From Pseudomonadota bacterium (lineage in GTDB: Bacteria > Pseudomonadota > Alphaproteobacteria > Sphingomonadales > Sphingomonadaceae): a stretch of DNA of 21,864 nt. The notes beneath the pieces were generated by a model that saw only the letters and a list, made by a program, of their open reading frames with translations, was not told where the DNA came from and ran no database searches. The stretch spans positions 1 through 21,864 of the forward strand of contig JAEWIL010000153.1 in NCBI GenBank assembly GCA_023387085.1, given 5' to 3'. The position numbers were made by a program, and so were the translations under genes. Shown in pieces: positions 14,669-21,864 of this stretch (the first letter of the stretch is position 1; each line of letters starts with the position of its first letter).

Positions 14669-15760
14669 ATGCTGACAAAAGGCGATGATTTTCCGTTGCA
14701 TCAGACCAGCGAACCGATCGCGTTCGCGGGCACCGACCGCAACTTTTACGACCGCTATTTCTTCAATGGTACCAGCCCCGACGGGTCGGCCTTTTTCGCC
14801 GCGGCGATGGGCTTTTACCCGCAGCTCGGCATCGTCGATGCCAGCTTCTGCGTCATCGTCGATGGCGTGCAGTATAATCTTCGCGCCAGCCGGCGTTCGG
14901 GTGGTGAGCGGCTCGACCTGTCGGTTGGCCCCATCGCTCTGAGCATTGATGCGCCGCTGGAGGTCGTCACCTTGCGCGTCTCGTCGAACGACGGCCCGCT
15001 TGCCGCCGAACTGACCTTTACCGGCCGCCACGTCCCGATCGAGGAACCGCGCTTCATCCGCCGCAACGGCACGCGCTTGTTCATGGACTATACGCGGATG
15101 ACGCAAAACGGCCGCTGGTCGGGATGGCTGGCGGTCGATGGCCAGCGCCTCGACGCGGCAAGCGACTGGACCGGCACGCGCGATCGCAGCTGGGGCGTGC
15201 GCCCGGTCGGCGCGAGCGAACCGCAGCCGCCGCCCGAGGGCAATTTCAACCAGTTCTTCTGGTTGTGGACGCCGTGCAATTTCGGCGACCGTTCGCTCTT
15301 CTTTCACAGCAACGACGATGGCGCGGGCCATCCGTGGAACCGCCGCGCCGTGATCGTGGGCGACAGCGGGACCGAGCGGCATTTCGACGCCGCGACCTTC
15401 GATGTCACATGGGAGCCGGGCTCGCGCCGGATCGGGAAGATGACCGCCGACCTCGGCAGCGGCCGCTCGCTGACGCTGACCCCGACCGGCCCGGTGTTCG
15501 CGATGAGCGGACTCGGCTACACGCATCCGGTCTGGGGCCACGGCCTCGACCACGGCCCCGAGCTGGCGGTCGCGCACGATCGCATGGCCGAGGGCGAGCG
15601 TGGCTGGGGCAATCCGCTCGCGATGCACATCCAGGCGCTGGTCGCCGCCGAACTCGACGACGGCGGCAGCATCCACCGCGGCGTCGGGGTGCTCGAACAA
15701 TTGTTCGTCGGCCCGCATACCCCGACCGGCCTCAGCGGCCTGATGGACCCGGTGCCTTGA
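14669..15760 (+). CDS. CrtC/Svf1-like beta-barrel protein of unknown function
   Basis: A 363-residue, beta-rich protein without signal peptide or membrane helix. The most telling segment is TGTRDRSWGVRP (167-178), which resembles the GxRDHSWG signature of hydroxyneurosporene synthase (CrtC) and related double-lipocalin proteins. Many aromatic residues around it (NQFFWLWTP, LFFHSNDDG) fit a hydrophobic pocket. Members of this broad group bind or modify hydrophobic molecules such as carotenoids, steroids or lipids; no function can be assigned here. The ATG at 14669 has GAGGAA close upstream. The stop TGA overlaps the TTG start of the following kinase gene. So the pair is an operon and probably works on one compound. 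Confidence 0.7.
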   Translation: MLTKGDDFPLHQTSEPIAFAGTDRNFYDRYFFNGTSPDGSAFFAAAMGFYPQLGIVDASFCVIVDGVQYNLRASRRSGGERLDLSVGPIALSIDAPLEVVTLRVSSNDGPLAAELTFTGRHVPIEEPRFIRRNGTRLFMDYTRMTQNGRWSGWLAVDGQRLDAASDWTGTRDRSWGVRPVGASEPQPPPEGNFNQFFWLWTPCNFGDRSLFFHSNDDGAGHPWNRRAVIVGDSGTERHFDAATFDVTWEPGSRRIGKMTADLGSGRSLTLTPTGPVFAMSGLGYTHPVWGHGLDHGPELAVAHDRMAEGERGWGNPLAMHIQALVAAELDDGGSIHRGVGVLEQLFVGPHTPTGLSGLMDPVP

Positions 15761-16800
15761 GCTTCCCGACCACGCCCGAGGCGATGTCTCCCGCCTGGCT
15801 GGCGGAAAGGCTGGGGCAGGAGCCGGCGGCGCTGCGCGGCTTTACCGTGGGTAAAGTCGGTACCGGCCAGATGTGCGACAGTTTCCGGCTGACGCTCGAC
15901 TGGGCGAACGACGCCAACGCGCCGGCTACGGTGATCGCCAAATGCCCGAGCCACGACGAGGCGAGCCGCAATATCGCCAAGCTCACCGGCACCTATGTCA
16001 AGGAAGTGAGCTGGTACCGCGAACTGGCGGCGGGGAGCGGCGTCGCGGCGCCGGTCTGCCATCATGCCGATATTGCCGACGACGACGTCGACTTCATCCT
16101 GATCCTGTCGGACCTCGCCCCGGCGCGGCAAGGCGACCAGCTCGCGGGCCTGGGGATCGAGGGGCTCGCGCCGTGCATCGACGCCGCCGCGGGGCTGCAC
16201 GCTTTGTTGTGGGACGATCCGCGGCTCGACACGCTGCCATGGCTCGCGCGCGACAATGGCGATCTGATCCGTACCCTGTTCCCGCAGCTCTACGCAGGAT
16301 TTCGCGAGCGCTATGCCGAGCGGCTCGACCCCGGGGTCCTCGATCTCGGCGCCGGGATCGTCGCGCGGCTCGACGCCTATCTGGCCCGCCAACCCGCAGC
16401 GCGCACGATCGTCCACGGCGACCTTCGCATCGACAATATCCTCTTTGCGCCCGACGGGGCCAAATGCTGGCTGGTCGACTGGCAAACGCTGGGGCGCGGC
16501 AGCGGAGCGAGCGATCTCGCCTATCTGGTCGGCACCAGCATCGCCGATCCGTTCGAGCGCGGGGCCGCCGACCGGCCCGCCTTCGACAGCTGGCTCGCGG
16601 CGCTGCGTGCGCGCGGCATCGATCCCGATGAAGACGGTCTCTGGACCGATTATCGCATCGGCGCGCTCAGCGGATATTTCATGGCGGTCTTTGCCTCGAT
16701 GAGCGTCGAACGCACGGCGCGCGGCGACGAGATGTTCGCGGTGATGGCCGAACGTCCGGCGCGACAGGCGCTCGCGCTCGGGAGCCTCGACCTGCTCTAG
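15757..16800 (+). CDS. APH/ecdysteroid-kinase-like phosphotransferase
   Basis: A 347-residue small-molecule kinase with the aminoglycoside-phosphotransferase fold. Motifs: a probable ATP-binding Lys62 (VIAK), the catalytic loop HGDLRIDN (220-227, Asp222, Asn227) and the metal-binding VDWQ (Asp241), followed by SDLAYLVG. The group includes kinases of steroids, choline and macrolides, and many linked to acyl-CoA dehydrogenase pathways. I chose TTG 15757, which overlaps the upstream stop as TTGA, because FPTTPEAMSPAWL is the usual start in relatives I know. ATG 15784 (338 residues) is the alternative; its GAGG lies only two bases away. Substrate unknown; the beta-barrel neighbour suggests a hydrophobic alcohol. 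It ends 10 bp from the convergent hypothetical gene. Confidence 0.85.
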   Translation: MSFPTTPEAMSPAWLAERLGQEPAALRGFTVGKVGTGQMCDSFRLTLDWANDANAPATVIAKCPSHDEASRNIAKLTGTYVKEVSWYRELAAGSGVAAPVCHHADIADDDVDFILILSDLAPARQGDQLAGLGIEGLAPCIDAAAGLHALLWDDPRLDTLPWLARDNGDLIRTLFPQLYAGFRERYAERLDPGVLDLGAGIVARLDAYLARQPAARTIVHGDLRIDNILFAPDGAKCWLVDWQTLGRGSGASDLAYLVGTSIADPFERGAADRPAFDSWLAALRARGIDPDEDGLWTDYRIGALSGYFMAVFASMSVERTARGDEMFAVMAERPARQALALGSLDLL

Positions 16801-16810
16801 GGTCAGGATC

Positions 16811-17116
16811 CTAGCCGAGCCGGTGCGGCGTCGGATCGCCGAGTTCGGCCACAAGCTGACGATAGGCATCGGCGCGGCATCGGGCGTATAAATCGCCAAG
16901 CTCCTCGCGCGATTTCGGCAGATCGTTCGCGAGCGCGTCGAGGATCGCCGGATCGCCGTGCAGCGCGATCGTCCGCACCAGCGCGTCGGCGTCGATCCCC
17001 AGCGCCTCCGACATCAGGCGGAAGCTCCGCGCGCGTTGACGGAACTCGAACTCCATCAGCCGGGCCGAGTCCTTTTCCTCCTTGCTCAGCAAGGCGCGTC
17101 GAAGATCGAAAGCCAT
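16811..17116 (-). CDS. Small hypothetical helical protein
   Basis: 101 residues, charged and almost wholly alpha-helical by composition, without signal peptide, cysteines or known motif. It is not recognised. The reading frame is credible: it fills the gap exactly between a convergent stop 10 bp away and a terminator 46 bp upstream, and its amino acid composition is balanced. The RBS is weak (nothing better than CTGG before ATG 17116). It must have its own promoter within 17117-17162, since the terminator of the autotransporter lies upstream. Confidence 0.6.
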   Translation of the reverse strand: MAFDLRRALLSKEEKDSARLMEFEFRQRARSFRLMSEALGIDADALVRTIALHGDPAILDALANDLPKSREELGDLYARCRADAYRQLVAELGDPTPHRLG

Positions 17117-17162
17117 GGCGCCAGTCTAGGTCGGGCAGTCCGGCGCTTCAATCAGGCAATGG

Positions 17163-17192
17163 AAAAGGGGCGGCCCGTCACCGGACCGCCCC
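17163..17192 (-). terminator. Intrinsic terminator of the autotransporter gene
   Basis: On the minus strand an 11-bp GC stem (17167-17192, one G-U pair) with a GTGA loop is followed by TTTT (17166-17163). It begins 21 bp after the autotransporter stop. The core is nearly identical to the terminator after rpsI at 20891-20922. Confidence 0.88.
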
Positions 17193-17213
17193 CTTCATTC
17201 GCTTCGCTTCAGA

Positions 17214-20200
17214 TCAGAAGTGGAAGGTCACCGTACCGCGATAGCTCTGGTACGAAACATCCTTGCGCGCGATCGTTGTCTCGGCGCCGACCGACAGGTC
17301 GATGCTGCCCGTCGATACCGTCAGGCCGCCGCCCACCTCGAACCAGTCCTTGTCGGTTCCGGTCAGGCCGAAGATCGCATTCGGTCCGGGACCGCCCACG
17401 AAGGTCGCGCCGAACGAGGCTGGCGCGTCCATGAACTCGTGGACATAGTCGGCACGCAGATGCGGCTTGAGGCTCATGCCGGGCTTGCCCGAAAGCTCGA
17501 CTCCCAGCCGGCCCTGCGCGCTGTTGAACGCATCGCGGTCGAACCGCAGGGCGGGACCACCGCCATTCTCCTTGATATCGGAGAAGCCGATATGGCTGGC
17601 GCGAAGGCCCGCGCGCGGACCGAACTCGACCACGCCGAGATCGAAGTCCTTGCCGAGCGTGACCTCGCCCGTGACCACGAGCGAGCTGTCCTTGCCGGTC
17701 AGCGTGAACGGCGTTCCGACCAGACCGGCGATGCGCGTAGACTTGGAATCGAAGGCGCCCGCGCTGATCTGCGTCGACAGGTTGACGCCGCCGCCGAGCT
17801 CGGCCTTACCGTAGAGCGTGCCCTGGATCAGCTTGCCCTTGACCGTCTGCCCACCCACTGCGGTATCGCCGTCAATGTCGGTATAGCTCAGCGACAGGCC
17901 GATCACCGCATTGTCGTCGAGCGCGGTTTCAAGGCCGCCCGCGATGTAGAAGCCGTCGAACTGGTCGCGACCCCCGAAAGGCACCGCCGACGCCATCGGA
18001 CGGCTGTCGCCGTCGAGATAGCCACCGGCGAGGAAGCCGCTGACATTCTCGGGCAGGCGGCCCTCCTGCACCGTCACCTCACCGCCCGCATCGGTGCGCG
18101 TCTGGTCCATGCCCATCGCGTTCATGCTGAGCGCGGCGAGCTGGACAGGCCGGCCGATCATCGCCAGCCTGCCGCCCATGTCGCCGGCGTCGAGGCTGGC
18201 GAGGCGGTCGCGGTAGAAGCGCGACATATTGTCGGCCGCCACCGTCGCGAGCGACCCGCGCAGCGTTTCGGTGCGCGGCGCCCAGCTGTCGAGCGTCGAC
18301 CGGATCGTCGCCGCGTCCTGCAGGTCGAGCGCACTATAGACACCCGCCAGTCCGGCGTTGCCCCGGGATTGGTCGAGCAGCTTGGCATAACCATATTGCA
18401 CGGCGGAATTGCCGATGACATCGCGATAGAGACCCGCCTGGATCTGCACCGACACCGCATTGGCGGAGTAGGTCAGCGTCGGGGTCAGGATCGCCGAGAG
18501 CGCGGCCTGATTGCTGAAGGTCCCGGTGATGCCACCCTCCGCGGTCAGGAAGGTGTAGCTGTCGCCCGCCTTGATCACATAGCCAGCCGCCGGCGAGAAG
18601 TTGACCGCGCCGCCAAGGGCGGCGGCGCCGGTCGAAGCGCCGTTGGCGACGACCGCCACCTTGTCCGACGTGCCATTGGGGCCGAGGTTGATGAACAGCC
18701 CGGTGCCCGACGACAGGACGAGATTACCCCCAATCGTCAGCGTTCCGATCGTGGTCGAGGTTCCCGGCGCGATCTGGCCGAGGACACTGGTGAGGTACGG
18801 TGCGTTGACGCGGCCGCTTCCCATCAGCGCGCCGCCCAGAAGGCTATAGTCGCCGACGGAGGACATCGTGCCGTTGACCATGACCATGCCGGCGAGCTGG
18901 TTGATCTCCATCAGCGACGTCAGCGACGCCCCCGAATCGACCTGAAGCCCGGCGCCCGCCGTCGCGATGGCCAGCCGGTCGATGGTGATGTCCGCTCCCG
19001 AAAGCGTGGTGAGACCGTTCGCGGCAAGCGTTACATCGAAATAGCGCGGCGGCGCGCCCGCTCCGTCCGGTTCGACATTGTCGGGCACGAAATCGCTCGC
19101 GCCGGGCAGCCCGTTCGCGAGCGTCGCGGTCGGCAGCGCTTGCGCCGCAGCCTGTGCTTCGGGCTCTATGCCGGGGATCAGGCCTTCGCGAGTTGCACCG
19201 GCCGCGATTTCGTCGGCCGGGGCCGTGTCTTGGCCGCCACCGGCGGTCCCGATCGGCCTTGCCTCGATGGTCTCTTCCCCCGTAGCGGTGTCATAACAAT
19301 CGCTGACCCCTCCGCTCTGGAAACAGATCTGGCCGAAGTCACCGCCGGTGCCCGTGTTTTGTTCCCCTGTTTGGGTGGGGATGCCGTTTACGGGCTGTCC
19401 GCCCGACAGGATCATATATGACGGATCGAGCGTACTTACCCAATGGGCCGGGTCGGTCCACGAACCGTTGCCTGCCTTCGCCGACACATAATGATAGGGA
19501 TTGTTCGCGGCGATCCAGTCCCAATAGAGATACAGCGGTTGATAGAAGGACACGGTCCCATAGCCGTTCGCCGGCTGGCCGTTGAAGAAGCGGGTATAGC
19601 CGCCCGACAGCACGCCGATTACGACCTGCTTCGAAAAGTTCTGCAGAATCAGCGGACCGCCCGAGTCACCCGACGATGTGATGCCTTCGAGCGAATCGCC
19701 ATTCGGGTTGGTGCGGGCGTTGTCGCGGAAGGCGTTGAAGTCGAAGGGGCTGGCACCGCCAAGGCCGCGCCGCGGATCGTCGAAATCCAGGAAATAGAGA
19801 TTCTGCTGGAGCCCGTTGGGGGCGCCACCGAACAGAAAGCCCTCGAAGGTCTCGAGATCGGTGAGCGCTCCCAGGATATTCTCGGCCGCGCGGCGGCGGT
19901 AGTCGATACCCGCCGCGCCCGAGATGCCGGTGCCATTGTTGCCGTAACCGACGATCCCGACGTTATAGCCGGTACCCGCGGCGCCGATCGGTCCCGGATC
20001 GGCAAGCGGCGAAAACAGCAGCGCCCAGGTCGGTATATTCGCAGCCGGCGTATCGAGCGAAGCCATCGCGACGTCGCCATAAAGGAACCCCCTCGCCTCA
20101 GGCTCGAGAGAAAGGGGATTATAGTTGACCCAGTTCGAGTTGTAGAAGGCCTGCGCGATATTGGTCTGGTGCGCACCGCTGCCGTCGGCACCCCCAAAGA

Positions 20201-20741
20201 TCCATTGGAGCAACTCGTCGGTCTCCCCCGGTGCGTTGGCTCGTACATTCGTCTCGAAACCAAAGCCGATCGCCTTGCCGCCTTGGTCGGCTCCATAATC
20301 GCTGGCGGCACGTCCATTCACGCAATGCGCGGCAAAAATCACGGTCCGCGGATTGATTAACGTTGCGGTGCAAAGTCCGATGGTGCCGTCAACGCCCACA
20401 TTGTCGACGATCATTTGGCCTATCCCGGTGATGTTGACGGGATCACGCGCCGTCGTTGGCGTCCCGGGGTTCGCGATCAGGATTTCGGGCTCGGGATCGA
20501 TCTTGACGATCGTCGGCCCGACGCCGGTTAGCGCAAGCTGCGGTTCGGGATCGGTCGCGGTGATGAAACCATCGCCGCCTTGCGCCTCCGGCTTGACGTT
20601 GGCGACGATGTCATCGCGCGTCAACGAGAAGGCGGATGTCTCTTGCGCGAGCGCCGGCGCAACCTGCATCAGGCCCGCGGCGCATACCGACGCCAGCAAA
20701 CCCCCGCGGCGCACGCGCCGCGAAAAAGCGAGACTATTCAT
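17214..20741 (-). CDS. Autotransporter with trypsin-like serine protease passenger
   Basis: A complete type V secretion protein of 1175 residues. It has a signal peptide (1-32, APALA before QET), then an acidic/proline segment (about 42-105) with two DPEP repeats. A trypsin-like domain follows, with His139 in FAAHC, Asp223 in GDVAM and Ser360 in GDSGGP; Cys124 and Cys140 match the conserved disulfide around the catalytic His. A low-complexity linker (about 455-560) precedes a beta-helix-like stretch (about 565-790) with the GNLVLSSGTGL-type passenger repeat. The autotransporter beta-barrel (about 898-1175) ends in VTFHF, the aromatic C-terminal signal for outer membrane insertion. The protease is thus expected at the cell surface or released. 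The ATG at 20741 has CGGGGGTAG three bases upstream. It is a single-gene transcript between two terminators. Substrate unknown. Confidence 0.95.
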   Translation of the reverse strand: MNSLAFSRRVRRGGLLASVCAAGLMQVAPALAQETSAFSLTRDDIVANVKPEAQGGDGFITATDPEPQLALTGVGPTIVKIDPEPEILIANPGTPTTARDPVNITGIGQMIVDNVGVDGTIGLCTATLINPRTVIFAAHCVNGRAASDYGADQGGKAIGFGFETNVRANAPGETDELLQWIFGGADGSGAHQTNIAQAFYNSNWVNYNPLSLEPEARGFLYGDVAMASLDTPAANIPTWALLFSPLADPGPIGAAGTGYNVGIVGYGNNGTGISGAAGIDYRRRAAENILGALTDLETFEGFLFGGAPNGLQQNLYFLDFDDPRRGLGGASPFDFNAFRDNARTNPNGDSLEGITSSGDSGGPLILQNFSKQVVIGVLSGGYTRFFNGQPANGYGTVSFYQPLYLYWDWIAANNPYHYVSAKAGNGSWTDPAHWVSTLDPSYMILSGGQPVNGIPTQTGEQNTGTGGDFGQICFQSGGVSDCYDTATGEETIEARPIGTAGGGQDTAPADEIAAGATREGLIPGIEPEAQAAAQALPTATLANGLPGASDFVPDNVEPDGAGAPPRYFDVTLAANGLTTLSGADITIDRLAIATAGAGLQVDSGASLTSLMEINQLAGMVMVNGTMSSVGDYSLLGGALMGSGRVNAPYLTSVLGQIAPGTSTTIGTLTIGGNLVLSSGTGLFINLGPNGTSDKVAVVANGASTGAAALGGAVNFSPAAGYVIKAGDSYTFLTAEGGITGTFSNQAALSAILTPTLTYSANAVSVQIQAGLYRDVIGNSAVQYGYAKLLDQSRGNAGLAGVYSALDLQDAATIRSTLDSWAPRTETLRGSLATVAADNMSRFYRDRLASLDAGDMGGRLAMIGRPVQLAALSMNAMGMDQTRTDAGGEVTVQEGRLPENVSGFLAGGYLDGDSRPMASAVPFGGRDQFDGFYIAGGLETALDDNAVIGLSLSYTDIDGDTAVGGQTVKGKLIQGTLYGKAELGGGVNLSTQISAGAFDSKSTRIAGLVGTPFTLTGKDSSLVVTGEVTLGKDFDLGVVEFGPRAGLRASHIGFSDIKENGGGPALRFDRDAFNSAQGRLGVELSGKPGMSLKPHLRADYVHEFMDAPASFGATFVGGPGPNAIFGLTGTDKDWFEVGGGLTVSTGSIDLSVGAETTIARKDVSYQSYRGTVTFHF

Positions 20742-20744
20742 ATA

Positions 20745-20753
20745 CTACCCCCG
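20745..20753 (-). promoter_or_regulatory. G-rich translation leader CGGGGGTAG
   Basis: On the minus strand CGGGGGTAG ends three bases before the autotransporter ATG, identical in sequence and spacing to the leader of the exported rhodanese protein at 9507-9515. It is probably the ribosome binding region. Confidence 0.45.
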
Positions 20754-20801
20754 TAGTTTGATGGCGCCTTGTCCGGGTCGTGGACTCGGCGACAGGGGGT
20801 C

Positions 20802-20843
20802 AGCTTAACCGCACGAAAAATTTACACAATATCGGGTTAAGCT
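20802..20843. promoter_or_regulatory. Perfect 9-bp inverted repeat upstream of autotransporter
   Basis: AGCTTAACC (20802-20810) and GGTTAAGCT (20835-20843) are exact inverted copies around a 24-bp AT-rich spacer, with centres 33 bp apart, about three helical turns. It lies 61-102 bp upstream of the autotransporter ATG, where a promoter is expected. That suggests a two-site operator for a dimeric or cooperatively binding regulator. Each arm contains TTAACC, which also resembles a CtrA half site. An RNA hairpin with a 24-nt loop is less likely. Confidence 0.5.
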
Positions 20844-20890
20844 CGGCTTCCGCTTTTGCGACCGACCGATGTTCGGTTCCGAAACAATGA

Positions 20891-20922
20891 AAAAGGGCGG
20901 CCCGTTGCCGGACCGCCCTTTT
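20891..20922 (-). terminator. Intrinsic terminator after rpsI
   Basis: A 14-bp stem including the A/T tails (AAAAGGGCGGCCCG and its inverted partner, one G-U pair) with a 4-nt loop, ending in TTTT on the minus strand; the plus strand also ends in CCCTTTTCTTC. It starts 28 bp after the rpsI stop, so it terminates the rplM-rpsI transcript. The symmetric A/T flanks would allow function in both directions. Confidence 0.9.
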
Positions 20923-20950
20923 CTTCTCCACCCGTCGGCGGAAAAAGTTT

Positions 20951-21448
20951 TTAGCGCTTCGAGAACTGGAAGCTGCGGCGGGCTTTCGCCTTGCCGTACT
21001 TCTTACGCTCGACCGCACGGCTGTCGCGGGTCAGGAAGCCGGCCGCCTTGACCGGGCTGCGCAGCGCCGGTTCGAAGCGGGTCAGCGCCTGCGCGATACC
21101 GTGCAGCACGGCGCCGGCCTGCCCCGACAGGCCACCGCCCTTGACGGTCGCGATGACGTCATACTGACCGGTGCGATCGGTCAGACCGAACGGCTGGTTG
21201 ATGACGAGACGCAGAGTCGGACGCGCGAAATAAACTTCCTGGTCGCGGCCGTTGACGGTGATCTTGCCCGTGCCGGGCTTGACCCACACGCGGGCGACGG
21301 CATCCTTGCGGCGGCCGGTCGCATAGGCGCGGCCCTGCTTGTCGACCTGCTTTTCGCGCAGCGGCGCGTTCGAGACCGGAGCGGCAACGGTGCCTTCGAC
21401 GGCGCCGGCGAGGTCCTTGAGATCGGTCATGGTCTGTTCGTCAGCCAT
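20951..21448 (-). CDS. rpsI: 30S ribosomal protein S9
   Basis: Small-subunit ribosomal protein S9, 165 residues. It has the typical core (ATGRRKDAVARVWVKPGTGKITVNGR, about 43-68, seen as its parts) and the basic C-terminal tail ending in RRSFQFSKR, which reaches toward the P-site tRNA. The N-terminal extension of about 38 residues before the core is usual in alphaproteobacteria. The start ATG 21448 shares one base with the rplM stop (TAATG) and has AAGGTGGG upstream. A second in-frame ATG at 21430 is possible but less likely. The gene pair rplM-rpsI is conserved across bacteria. Confidence 0.98.
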   Translation of the reverse strand: MADEQTMTDLKDLAGAVEGTVAAPVSNAPLREKQVDKQGRAYATGRRKDAVARVWVKPGTGKITVNGRDQEVYFARPTLRLVINQPFGLTDRTGQYDVIATVKGGGLSGQAGAVLHGIAQALTRFEPALRSPVKAAGFLTRDSRAVERKKYGKAKARRSFQFSKR

Positions 21449-21864
21449 TATGCACCCACCTTGTTCTTGCGGTTCATCGACGCGACGTCGATCACTTCGG
21501 GGTTCTGCCCTTCGTGCGGATGTTCGCTGCCGGCGAAGATGCGCAGGTTGCGCATCTGCTGGCGGCCAAGCGGGCCGCGCGGAATCATGCGCTCGACAGC
21601 CTTTTCGAGCACGCGCTCGGGGAAGCGGCCTTCCAGAATCTTCTGGGGGCTGGTTTCCTTGATGCCGCCGGCATAGCCGGTGTGCTTGTAATAGCGCTTG
21701 TCGGCCAGCTTGTTGCCGGTGAACGCCACCTTCTCGGCGTTGATGACGATGACATTGTCACCGCAATCGACGTGCGGGGTGAACGACGGCTTGTGCTTGC
21801 CGCGCAGGATGTTGGCGATGATCGATGCGACGCGGCCCACGACGAGACCCTCTGCATCGATCAG
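21448..21864 (-). CDS. rplM: 50S ribosomal protein L13 (5' end beyond window)
   Basis: Large-subunit ribosomal protein L13, an early 23S rRNA assembly protein. 138 residues are visible, beginning within LIDAEGLVVGR; about 18-20 N-terminal residues lie beyond the window edge. Recognisable segments are NILRGKHKP, GDNVIVINAEKV, KRYYKHTGYAGG and MIPRGPLGRQQM. The in-frame GTG at 21840 is an internal valine, not the start. The stop shares one base with the rpsI start. Confidence 0.98.
   Translation of the reverse strand: MIDAEGLVVGRVASIIANILRGKHKPSFTPHVDCGDNVIVINAEKVAFTGNKLADKRYYKHTGYAGGIKETSPQKILEGRFPERVLEKAVERMIPRGPLGRQQMRNLRIFAGSEHPHEGQNPEVIDVASMNRKNKVGA

Noticed and set aside
15124..15756. 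N-terminal extension of the APH-fold kinase frame into the beta-barrel gene
   Set aside because: The extension is extremely Arg/Pro rich and out of frame within a well-supported gene; kinase homology starts near 15757.
17220..19421. Plus-strand open frame of 733 codons opposite the autotransporter
   Set aside because: Composition is that of an antisense shadow (Arg, Ala, Asp, His rich) and the minus frame encodes a complete autotransporter.
1..21864. Mobile element, phage, defence system, CRISPR array or RNA gene
   Set aside because: No transposase, integrase, direct-repeat target sites, spaced repeats, or tRNA-like structure seen anywhere; base composition is even apart from short intergenic patches.

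Overview
The window is a GC-rich, densely coded stretch of an alphaproteobacterial chromosome. The ribosomal proteins L13 and S9, the alphaproteobacterial malate dehydrogenase, the link between succinate dehydrogenase, ZapE and mdh, and the general protein style all suggest a sphingomonad. A Sphingopyxis-like genus is my best guess, by recognition only. I see no tRNA, rRNA, CRISPR array, insertion sequence, integrase or att site. Gene ends fit tightly, with many 1-4 bp stop/start overlaps.

Layout. (1) 17-1929, minus: mdh then sucD. (2) 1930-2246: the only gene-free gap over 300 bp, a divergent regulatory region with an AT-rich patch and a Fur-like inverted repeat. (3) 2247-3891, plus: a secreted PAP2 phosphatase and a polysaccharide-deacetylase-like protein. 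(4) 3862-6250, minus: sdhB, a PaaI-type thioesterase and zapE, joined by 4-bp overlaps. (5) 6370-9420, plus: a Wzx/MATE-type flippase, an ICMT/PEMT-type membrane methyltransferase and a thymidylate-kinase-like P-loop protein. (6) 9519-11120, plus: an exported rhodanese-domain protein with a large unassigned helical region. (7) 11151-12874, minus: a lipid-anchor-like or membrane-anchored alpha/beta hydrolase followed by a MobA/GlmU-like nucleotidyltransferase. Divergent from it, 12944-14619, plus: a diacylglycerol-kinase-family protein and a metallophosphoesterase. (8) 14669-16800, plus: a CrtC/Svf1-like beta-barrel protein and an APH-fold kinase; then a small conserved-looking hypothetical on minus. 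(9) 17214-20741, minus: an autotransporter serine protease between two nearly identical terminators. (10) 20951-21864, minus: rplM (5' end cut by the window) and rpsI.

How the genes work together. The minus-strand sdhB, zapE, mdh and sucD look like pieces of the alphaproteobacterial TCA supercluster (sdh - zapE - mdh - suc). Here it is split by plus-strand envelope genes, and sdhA and sucC are not next to their partners. The middle of the window is rich in envelope and lipid-phosphate chemistry: phosphatase, deacetylase, flippase, membrane methyltransferase, DAG-like kinase, metallophosphatase, nucleotidyltransferase and esterase. I found no textbook novel system. The strongest candidates for new biology are the flippase/methyltransferase/kinase-like operon, the exported rhodanese-helical protein, the beta-barrel plus kinase pair, and a 9-bp inverted repeat (24-bp spacer) in front of the autotransporter.
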